From the NCBI GenBank assembly GCA_023846275.1, contig CM043877.1, positions 10,461,107 through 10,525,106 of the forward strand: 64,000 nucleotides of DNA, given 5' to 3'. The number at the start of each line of letters is the position of its first letter. Position 1 is the first letter of the stretch. The notes below the pieces were generated by a model. That model was not told the origin of the DNA, searched no databases, and saw only the letters and a list, made by a program, of their open reading frames with translations. The DNA is from Vanilla planifolia (lineage: Eukaryota > Streptophyta > Magnoliopsida > Asparagales > Orchidaceae). This document shows, piece by piece, positions 24,501-36,500 of the stretch. The translations under genes and the position numbers were made by a program.

Positions 24501-27500
24501 CCCAATTATTTTAAAAGAAAAATAAATTTTAAGATAATAATGTTGCAAGTTAGAGAAATTATTCATTTTAAAGCAACACACTCTTAGAACAAACAAATTA
24601 AAATTAGATTTATAAAGAAATGAATTTTTTAGAAAACCAAGATTGATATTATAATTCATGGCTATGGCTAACCTATGGTTTCACTTGCTTAGAAACATAA
24701 AACTTTAGATTGCAAAAATTGTCTAACTAAACCTGACTACCTAATTGTTGATGATCATGAAGTGAAAGCTTGCTATTATATAGAGATCGTGAGAGCCAGT
24801 GTAAATGACTGGACATTAAGCCTTTGCATTGCATAAGTTATTTAATTTGCATTGTTTTTCATTCGCCACCCTTGAGCACATAGATGGTCTTGTGTGGATA
24901 CCATTTTAGCCCACTAAAGTTACTCAAAGCTAAATTTTGAGGTCATTTCTCTCTCATAATTTGTGTTGATATGTAGCTTCCACTTTAGGTAGGTAGCTGC
25001 TATTTGTCCAATTGCTCCAATTTTCTAGTTGAGTGGATTGCACTTCGCTAGCTCAGGATGAGGGAGCACTACAAGATAGGCTGTTGTAATGTGCTTTGCC
25101 AGCTCAGGATGAGTGTTTGCCAATGAGACAATTATGATTGAATGCTAGTGGTGATTTATGTAGATCCAAAAATATTAGTGAAGGCCAAATGCCTTCTATG
25201 TACTCAATAAATATAGGTGGATACTATCATAGAAAGAACTTTTTCGTTTTTTGACTAGACATCTTGGATGAAGATTTTAGCACTTGACTAATTTCTCTTA
25301 ATTCCTATTTTGCATTTGTCTTACATTTTGTGTAAAGAAGATTACAGTTCATATTGAGATTATTTCTTCATTTGTAGAAAAGCAATTCCTCTGTTTTCAT
25401 AACTTTTCTCTATTAAAATTAGTAGGTTACTTCAGGTTTTCTTGGACTAATTTTTACATGAAGTTTTTGGCTTACAATAGAGGGATTATTGATGATAAGA
25501 TTGAAGAAAGTCAATTCTAGTAATCTTGACTCTATTTTTTGTTGATCCAATTTTTGTGGGCATATATATTTGAGCATATGTTGCCACTTTCAAAGATATG
25601 TTTTACATTATATTACAATTTGTAAACTATGAATTGATAGATGTAAGCATTTGTGTAGGTGATGTACATTTATTGCTAGTCAACTTTGATTAGAGAAGAT
25701 TCAATATGTTATTAGGATTTTCTTTAGCGAATGGCTTCTTAGCTATATATTCTAATTTTGGCATGAGAGGAAATTTTTAAATTGCCTATACGACAACTAA
25801 ATCTTATTCAAATTAAAAACATGTTTTATTCTCTTTTTTCATTCTCTCGAGGAAAAAATGCATGTGCATTGTACGTCTCAAATAAAAAAAAACATGATGG
25901 CTGTCACTAAATAAACATTTAGAACTCTTTATATAATGAAGTTCTTTTTTAGTAATTATAGTCAAAAGTTTAATAACATGTATATATTAATCAAGTATTA
26001 AGGTATGGATTTATGAAGGTTAAGGTGGACATGTTGAAGACGTGAAAAATAAAAGGTAAACTAGGCTTGTGCAAATTCTAGAGTGATTAGCGGTTTACAA
26101 TCTCTTGGTGCCTTCAGACTTGAACAATTACTTGTTCAATTCTTCTTCACTTGATTGATTCTTTTGCGTAAAGCGTAGAAATTGTTGAAAGGGATTGGAG
26201 TTTTGGAGGACAATTACTGAACTGAATCTATGAACATGGCTAACACTTAAAAGACCTTTAGGGGTTTTAGTTTCTCAAAAACTTAAGGTATTGAAATATA
26301 ATCCTTACTATCTCTTAAGGATCTATTGATATTTTTAGATATCTAGTTTTTATAGTGACCAACAATCCACAATTTTGACTTACAAAAAAGTAATTCTATC
26401 AACCAATGTTATAATATATTCAAGTGTTTCCTTCTAATGGCAATTGAATAAGAGGATAAACTCTTGGTATAGATGGGTTTGATTCCCTTTCAAACAAATG
26501 AAAATTAGAACATATGAGATTGTTTTTTGGAGCCATTGTAGAGACTCAATATTCAGTTGGCTTCTATCCTCATTGTCCAAATGAGGACTTTTTAGATCAT
26601 GCTTTCGCAAGTTGTCATCTGACACAAAAAATAGTCTTTTTTTGCTAAGGCATTGCCAATTCAACAAAGGTGGACACAAAACATTAAGAACAACCTCAAC
26701 AACTAGTGGCAATAGATCATTGGGAGTTCAATAAGATGTGAAGTGCTTCAAATCATTCCACTGTTAATTTGTTAGAATATTTGAAAGGTAAGGAATAGAA
26801 AAATATGTGAGGCAAATATCCTTGACATGTCTAAAAAGTCTCTTTTCGTTGTAATGGACAGTTCTATTATAAATAGTCTGAATATGGTGAGCTCTTTCCT
26901 CAACTCTTTGGATGATGCGAATTGTAATGTGGTAGGTGTAACACTGTACAGTTGAACACTTATGTGTCCATCTATGTATGAAACCTTGTACTTTAGTTGA
27001 GAGTGGTATCCATGAATCTCAAATTGCTTTCGAAAATTTATTGAGAAATCTGCAATATCTATCAATTGTAATAGAAGTTGGAAGCCTGAATTGTGCATAG
27101 AAAATTTTGTTGCCTCCTGCATTGTGATAGTTTGCCTAGCATCATGATCACTGTGTTTAAGAACTAATTTTCTCCTATAAAGATGTAGTTTCAGATTTGG
27201 GTTATCAGAAATTCTCCAAAGAGTTCCATATATATGGTCTCTCATGATTTGGTTGGTACTGATAAGGGTGTTTACAATTCTTGTTTGTAATTGAAAAGTT
27301 TTGAGGTGTTAGACAGAATGCATCTTCTGCCAAACTTTTTGACATCTTACTATAACCATGGCCAATAAGCATGCCATTGTATTATTTAAGATGTTTTGAT
27401 ACTGTAAAGTGCGTCACCACCTTAGATGTGTGTGCTACTGGCATTTAGGAACCTTATCACTAGCTTCAGAAATACACAATTGTTATCCTTTGTACAGAAG

Positions 27501-30500
27501 ATTATTGCACATGTGGTATTCCATGCTCCTTCACAAGCTTTTATCACAATACACTCTTGAAGTACGGATCGCCATCACATAAGAGAGCAAATTCATCTTG
27601 CAATGCTGGTACTACTTGCATACAAGTGGATATGCAAAGCAAATTTATGATGGTTATGATTACATATGAGCCGTCGTATTGCACCCGTTCTTGTACGTGA
27701 TCAATTTGAATCGTTGAAAGCAGTTTGTCTACTTCATATGTCTTGTTGCAATTTTGGTTGTGTTTAAAGGAGTTGGAATATTTAATGATAAATTCAAGGG
27801 ATGAGATCATCAGTGCTTGACTGCCTAGTATACTGCCAAACAATTCTTGTTGACTGTAAGTTGGATAAATTTTCTGCGCATCTCTGAATGATGTTTTTGT
27901 TCTTCCATCCAGCGTCAACATTGCTTTAATAATATAGCCTGATGTTTATCCAACTCAAAGGGTAACTATAGGTTTGGCAAAGCAAGCATTCTGTCTTATT
28001 TGATTTTTCTTTTAAGCAATATGAACATTCTTGTAGCTGAATTCAAACTTGCTAATTACTTTTGTGGTTTCATGGTGGGGAGAGGCAACAACAGAACCAA
28101 TGAAAGTTCCAGTCAACCAATGTAATGCCTCCAAATCCTATGTTCCATGAAGAACATGGGCACAACATTGATTGCTTATTGTTGTGAAACCTCATTTAGA
28201 GGTTGTTAAAGGAGCTAAGTTGTAAGAGTCATTACTTCACAAGAAAGATGTGTCCTCAAGAGATAAGTTTATAGAGGGTACATCCAGCAATCAAGCTGAT
28301 TGTATAACTATCATTTTACCTAAATTTGATAAAGGAAATTAGTCAATGAGGGTTTTCTATGTCATGTCCTTATCCTTAGGTAGACCTGTGACTTCACAAA
28401 ATTTGTTTCTCTACTTTGTCATTTCTATGACTTTGCTGCTCATGGCAAGTATTCCAAGTGCTATAATTTCAAATCCCCTTCTATATTGAAGATCTGTCCT
28501 CGCTAAGAAACTCATTCGATGATCTGATTTAGACCATCATTTTCAACATTATAATGTGGATGGTGCTGTTTGATAGTGGCATCTCGATGGGCATTCTGTC
28601 CATCAAAGTTTTTTATAATATGGTGATTAGTAGTGATGTGTGGTCCCTTGCCTTGGTGGTTTTGGTTTGTTTTTTCAAAGTTACGGTATATGCAAAAAGA
28701 ATAATTGCCTTTCCATTGCCATTATGGATTAAGGAAAACTCGACCATACACATGGCAAACTTTTATACTATTAAAGTTATGTTAATGTATATTGCCTTTA
28801 TTGGGAGAGAGAATTTTGAAAAAGTTTGGGGCCATTATTTTGGTAGCACACTTTCCGTTAAAGTTTTTGACCACAACAATAGTTGCTAGGAGTTTTCTAG
28901 TCATTCGGATGTTATCTTTATAGAATTAGAGAAATACCCAGGACTTTGATTGAAAAATCTTAAGAAATGATGGTTTAGTCAAAATCTGTATCCTTAGATC
29001 TATAGAATTCCACCAAAATTTTGAATGTTTCTATACAATTGAATGAAATAAATGAGGAATGTTTCTTTGAAGTCTGAGTTTATTTATGTGTTCATTTGTT
29101 TTTTTTTGCTTTGCTTGGTTATGTTCTGAGATAATTGTGCATTAGTTAAATATTAGCTCTGCTTCCTTATTTAACTAAAAAATAGCGAACCTTTAATACA
29201 GGAAAACCAAGGAATAATTCAATATGAAATTGACAAGGTTCTCTAGGAGGGTTTATCAGATTGGTTCAATATTCTTAGTGAATCTTGAATGTTGTAAAGT
29301 TGTGAGAAAGGCTGATTCGAAATTGCATTTGTCAACTATGCTTACCTTAATATCTCCTCTCCAAAGTACTTGTATCCCTTGCTTCTAATAAATGATCTTG
29401 TGAATTGGATTCAATTATTTGAGCTTTTGTAATGCATTTTTTTGGCCATCATCACGTTAAAATGTTCAAGTATGACGAGGAAAAGATAGCTTCTATTACC
29501 AATTGTGATACCTTTTTGTTATATATTGATTCCTTTTAAGCTAAAGATTGCCATTGTGATGATAGGGACAAAGCTTTTTAAGACCAAATGGGTAGGAATA
29601 ATGAGGCTTATGTTGATAACTACGATGTTTGGTTCATATAAACAAAAACTTTGTTCTCCTTGTGAAAGAATGTGCATCTTAATGGGTCAGAGTGCATTTT
29701 CAAAGCATCTTCTTGCTAATCTCTTGGGTTCATGGTGATTGTGAAGAGAGTTATAGTAAATTGTCTATATACTTTTTTGCTTTGCTGGACAATTGGTTTA
29801 GATGGGTGGTTTGTTGGCCTCAACCAATTTGTTTGTTGATTCAGATGTTGGTCATTGAAGTTCTTTGAATATCTTTGAGGGAGATCAAAATCCAAATGAA
29901 TGTCTAATGTGAAACTAGTCTTCAGGAATTGAAGAAACATTTGATCCCACTCTTAATGGCCTAGTAGCCAGGGAACCTTCTACTTTATTTGGCCATCTCA
30001 GATGGATCTAGAATCTCAATACTTGTTTGTGAATATGATGGTCCGTGCGCCAATTTATTAACTAGTCATTTTCTCAATTACACAAATGCCTAATACACTC
30101 TACTAGACAGTGATGACATCAATCATGGGCTCAAGGAAAGTTTTGCCCTATTTTTCAAACTAATGAGATCTGTGTCATGACCAACAAACTGCTACAACAA
30201 GTTTTGCATACTTTGTCTGTTTGATTGCAGAAATTGGTTGAATACAATTTTTTTATGAGGATAACAATCAGATTTTAATACCTTGTTTATTAAATCTGAG
30301 AAAGCATAATTATGTGCATGCTCATGATTGGTGAACTAACATCAATCTGTATATGTATTTCAATGAGACATCAAATAATAAGAATGCAACAGCACTAACG
30401 TTTATCATCCCTTGATAAATAGGTGAAGATCTTAAATCGTGTTTCATATTTTAATTGTGATTGTCATATTGTACTCTCGAGTAAGACTTCTAGATTTGAT

Positions 30501-33500
30501 TCCTCATAGTACTTGGATATCGTTGGAGTTTTATGCTTTTGTGGGATATCCTCCTTGAGAATTTGCGGCGAACTTGGAGACTTTGCTGTGCAGGTTATCA
30601 CCTTTCATGTAAGGTTGGAACTCAATTTCCTCTTTCTCTCGTCAGTGTGGTGAGGTAGATTTGGTGGCTGTTTGTCCCCAAGATTGCCTCAGTGTGATGA
30701 TTGTTGAGCTATCTACTATCATTGTCCACCATAGCATGATAGTTTTCATGGTTATAACCTTCAAACTTTTCCCTGTTTGAACAATTGTTCTAACAGTGAA
30801 GTGACTAGCTTACCACCATGTCACCAACTCTTTAGTCCCCTTGAACCATTTCACACCTTTTCCACTCCTTCAAGATAAGGAGCAAATTGATTGTGGATAC
30901 GCTCTTGATCTAAGGTTATATCTAGGATGTTGCTAATGTTTTGAGCTGAATCTGCCTTTCGGGTATGCTTATGTTGGACTCCATTATAGAAGGAGAGGTT
31001 CTGAGGCATTTACAGGATATATTTTTTTGAGCGCCAGTCTATGAATTGAATCCCTTAGCATGGACAAAGCTTTCCTTCTTTCTGGTATTAATTGTCAAAC
31101 TGCAGCCATACTGAAGGGCTTATAGATGGATTTGGGGAGATTGAGATTGGGATTCTTACAAAGAGAAGTCTAGTGTTGACACGTATCCATGTGTTGGAAG
31201 CATCTATGATTTTCAGCTTCATGGCCTGCTTGACTGTACTCTCTTAATGATTAATGCTAAGTGCTATAGCTGTTTAGGTGTGTATAAGATCTCCATAAAA
31301 CATCTTTAAGACTCTGTTTGATCATTGTGCATTGTCTGTTGATTACTCCAACTTGACTCCTAACATGCAGTGACTTACTCTAATGATGTGTTATCTTTGT
31401 ACTTTATCCAGTCCTTTAAAAATGTTCAAGGTTCTATTTGGCAAAATGTTTTGCTTTGCTAAGAAAAAACCAAAGATGCTTAAAGTCTGGTTGGTGTAAG
31501 ACTTCCTGAAAGCTTACCGCCTCATCTAAATGTCCTTTATTTCACTGCAATCGAGTGATTTGTCTTTTTAGTTTGATTGTTGTAATGGTATTTTTTAAGA
31601 CATCACAACGTAGCTCAAATCGTTTAGCCTGCATGCATTTCCAATTGACATATAATAAACATTTTTCATTTCTCCTTTTGTCTTCAAGCGTAGTTCGAAT
31701 GCTTGTGGACAGCCTTTTTCCTATTGTTATACATGGTTCTTATGGTACAACGTGCTCTTTCTTGTTTTGGCTTTTTTTTTTCTCAGTGATGGCGAGACAT
31801 TCGTTTCAGCAGATGACTTGCGAATAAACCTTTGGAATTTGGAAATTAGTAACCAGAGCTTTAACATTGTTGATGTCAAGCCTGCCAATATGGAGGATCT
31901 AACTGGTATGGTTTTCATATATGCTTTAAGCTAATTATGTTCTCTTGTTATTCTGTTCAACAATTGTTTTTTCTTTTCTCTGTAGTTCTTTTTATTGGGC
32001 GCAGTCAATATAATTGGTATGGCGAAGTGTGTCTGCTATGCACATAATCATATGCATGTGCTTATTAGTCAATATTGCAGGGATACGTTTGTGTGCTTTC
32101 TAGAAAAGTTTTAATATAAGCCATTGAGATGTGTGTTTTGCATTCAATGTAATGTGCTATTTATGAATTCCTGTTTTGTGCTTTCTTTGTGCTCAACTAT
32201 TTTATGGCAAACATAGTGTATTTTGTTATAATAATATCTATACTATAGCAAGGTGTTGTTTCATTTTTAGCAAATCTGATGCCTTAATTTATTTCCATTC
32301 TAGGAGATATGAATAAGCAAATTTCCTTTATTATTCCTAAGTCATGTGCAAAGGATTTATTTATAGGTATAGCCCATCCTATTAGATATAATCAAGAGAA
32401 TTTGAATATGCCATTATTTGTTTTTTTAATGGAGATCTTGTCAATTTTTCTATTAGAGGATTGCTTATGTTGTTCTATAAAACTCAATGTAATACATCTA
32501 TCCAAGGAGAGAGAAAATTATTCCTTTCTCCTGAAAAACTGCATGGTATCTAAATTGTTGGAAACTTGAATTTGGAAGGATCAATAATTGCCAATAATGA
32601 TCGTTCATTGTTGAAAGTCAAATCAGGTCACAATAGGTTGTATAAAGTTCTTCATTCATCATTATTGACTAGAAATTGAATGATAAGAACTATTTATAGA
32701 GCTCTCGGTTAGTCTTGATCTTTATTTTTGGGAGGAGAAGAGATGGTTATCTCTTGATTGAAGCAATGTAGCTAGAGGAAGATGACCAAGGTGTTCCACA
32801 TGGAGAAAAGAGAAGTGTCATGACTTCTTAATTCAATGATAAACATAATTGGAGGAAATTTTCTTCTTTATGAAACGACAATGGGGATATGGGAAGCTAT
32901 GAAGAAATATACCCAAATGTGATGCATTTAGAAGAAAAAGTGATGGAGAAGGTAGAATGGGAAATCTATGGCTAGATCTAGAAGTAAAGTGATGTCACTT
33001 TGATAGAAAAGTGGTATAGTGAAGCAAGAAGAAGAGGAAAAGAAAGGGACACAAGCTTATACTCTCCTCTACTTGTGCATGCATGAACCAAAAACCTCTA
33101 TGACAAAGAAATCAAATATCCAACCAATCTGGATGAGGGAAGGCTAGCCCATACCTCTCTCTTGTCGATGCATGCATGCACGACAAAGCGACAACTCCGG
33201 ATAGCAACCTAGGATGAGGAAAAGCCAGTTTATGTCTCCTTCTTGCTTGTACATGCATGTTTATTGCAAATCCTTGCGGTTTCAAATTCATAACCAAAAC
33301 ACTACATCCTTATTTTTATCATTAGCAATATTTAAATAGCATACAAAAGAAAAACCTTAAACTAAAATTAAAAAGAGTTAGATGTCCTAATAATGAAAAT
33401 GCAAAGAAATTATAAAATGTGCAAAAATAAGATAAAAAAGTGTTTTGAGATTTTTTTCACCTTGGATTCCATGAGAATATATTGATGTTATCTTTCTATT

Positions 33501-36500
33501 GTAAGCCATGCTACTTCGACTCCCCTTCATAAAAAATCTCATCCTCGAGTTTTCTTGCGAAGAATAGAGATGCAAACATTAGTATTGAGAAATTATTGAT
33601 GAAAGATGTTTGGTGATTATTTTTGATGCCAATTGAAGTAGTAGGAGTGGTACATGGTATTATAGTTGATTGCAAATAGTATTGTTAGAAATCTTGCTCA
33701 AAATCTATATGGAAGCACTTAATAAACAAGCTTAAAATTAGTGCTCAAATATTGTGGCAATAAGCAAGACAAATTAGCTCAGTTAGCTCAGTTTGGGTGG
33801 GTAGGGCTGGTTTAGTTAGGTGGCCGGTCACCCGCTCGTGTAGCTGGTTTGATAGAAGAGTGTTAGGGTTTCTAATTCTTATCACTTTCTAGTTTAACAA
33901 GAGTGAGGCACTATCGCTTGCTTGATGAGGTAAACTGGGAGGTTTGGATGCTTCTATGTAGGCGGTGCTCGGACGGCTTGGTTGTGGGGTTGGGTTGTAG
34001 TTTTTGGTCTTCATGCGGGGTTGAAGTATGGCTTTTGCAGTTGGACAACTTGGTTGCCACATCATCCAGGTGGTCGAGGGCGGTTGGTGTCAGTTCGATG
34101 TGTTTGCAATGAAGAGCTAACGGACCTTGGGTTGTGGTAGAGGCAAATGGTGGGTGATTCCAGGGAAGTCGAGGGTGGTTGAAGATGATTTTGGTGGATG
34201 TCACTGGTAGCGATGACGAATTGTCGCGGTGGTTGAGATATCATCCAATAGGCTTTGATACCAAAATTGATAGAGAGGAATAAAAGATGGAGCTTGCTGT
34301 TGGATCTAGAAGTGAAGTGATCTCACTCTGACACCAAAAATGGTAAAGCATAATGAAGGAAGAAAAAAAAGAAAGAGAAGAAATGTTAGTCTATACTCTC
34401 TTCTTCTAGTGCATGCACATATGCAAAACCTCAACGATGGAGGAATTAAATATTCAAATGTCAATTTGGATGGGGAAAGGACAACTTACATCTCGTTTTT
34501 GTTGGTGCATGCATGTATCACAAAGAGATGACTTTAAGTTGCAACTTAGGATGAAGGAAGGCCTACTTATGCCTCCTTGCCTATGCATGTGTGCACAACT
34601 AAGAACCCTCATGATTTCTAATTCACAACTATAACATCATCTTCTTCTTTTCATTTATTAGTAATATTTAAATACTATATAAAGGAAAGTCTAAATTAAA
34701 AGTAAAAGAACTAAAATGTGCTAAACCTAATAAATTAATAATGAAAATGCAAATAAATTATAAAATATTCAAAAATAAGATAAAAAATCCTTTAAACTTT
34801 TTGCATTCTGGGCTTTATTAGAATTGTTTGTTGTTATATTTCTAATGCAATTTGTACTGCATCAAAAGTCTACTCCACTAAAACATCATTCTTCATGAAA
34901 GAACTATTGACCATTACAACAAGAACTATTGTCAAAGTGGTAATATTGCCTTCCCTTAATGTTAGAAAAAGCAACTTGTGTATTTGGATAATAAATTCAG
35001 GACCTCTAAACCTTATGATTGGGTACTCAAAATTTTATGTTGACATTAGTCCTTTCAGAGTGGGGGTATACTATTTTGATTGTCGAAGGTATTGCATCCA
35101 AAGTGGCCAAAATATGAGCTTTGAAGTAAACTAAGGATTTCCCCATTTACTTGGTACTATTTGTTTCAAATTTGAGTTGCAATCTTTATCCATTAGGTAT
35201 TTTACTTAGGATTGCAATCATGTTGCTTAATTTTTCAAGAATTTGTGTGAATTTCAAAATTTGGATTTGGAGAATATGATTGGTGGTGTTAAAGAGTGCT
35301 TGGATTTATAATTGTTCATGTCTAGTAATTTCTCAAGCGAACGAGTTCTTCAAGTTATTACTCTTGGTCTTTAGCATTTTCATTTTTAGTTCTAATAATC
35401 AAGTTATGCTTTAACATTTTTAATCCCTAATTTTGTATACTTTTGGAATTCCTTCTTTGTTTAAGGATAAAAATTCAAACCCATTTCAATATGAAGTGCA
35501 TCACCTCAAAGCTTTCTCAACTTTTATTTCAAAAATAAGTATATGATTTTGTTTCCCATTCACAATAGTTCATAATGAAGGGGGACTTCTCATGCAAAGC
35601 TTATGTTGTGGTGTATGTGGTTTGTGGTTTTTGTTGATGACCACAATAAACTAACGTGGGCATTTTTCCTAAAAGAGAAATTCGAGGTTGGTTTAGTCTT
35701 CAAACATTTCAATATTATGATTCAAATAGTTTGATAAGAAACATTAAATATTGAGAAAGGACAATGCCAAAGAATATTGCACATCTATTTTTAGTGATCA
35801 TCTTCTAATTTAATTAATTATTATTTGAAGTTATTCTATACACTTCCAGAACAATATGATTGATGAGCAAAAAGGTGGATACATCCTTGAAGTTGTCTAA
35901 TCCCATGTATTCTCAGTCATTGTTGTAAAATAGTTCTAGGAAACTATTCTCATAGACACTTAACTTGTTAATCGGATGTCTTCTTGAGTTCACAATTTCC
36001 AAGGTCCACCTCAAACATTCTTAAAAATCCATATACACCAATGATTTGTATCCATTATTCCAACTAAAGTGTTTAGATGTGTTGTTTTTATTTGCCTCCA
36101 CCTTAATCTTGGGAAATGAAATCCTCAAGCACTCAAGTGCATACTTAACGGATGTTCTCTATACCAAAAGTGGTATACATGTATCTCCTCTACTACAAGT
36201 ACTATCACTCAATGATGTCACATTTTTTTGAAATCAAACTTATCTTCTTAACTCGACTATTTAAGGGGAGAGTGTCTTCATCTCATTGATGGGTATTTTC
36301 AAAGTCACAATTTTGTCGTTGGAATTTCATGATATGCTATTGCATCATTTGTTTTTGTTGGTTTTGTAAGTTATGCCACTTCATCTTTCTTCTACATATC
36401 TTATGGATTAGAACACTTCTCTAATTAATTGCTTAAACTTTTTTCATATCATCTCTCTAACTATACCAATTCTTAATTGAGCATTCCACTAAGATAACAC

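Larger units (their letters stand above)
22993..31786 (+). other. B55 intron 6 (8.8 kb)
   Basis: GTTGAT to TCTCAG. Bases 22993 to about 26400 show nothing I can name. Bases 26434-27921 carry a cluster of minus-strand ORFs. Bases 28200-30300 carry a Tat-like Ty3/Gypsy fossil in the sense direction. From 30300 to the acceptor I see no clear domain. Confidence 0.85.
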
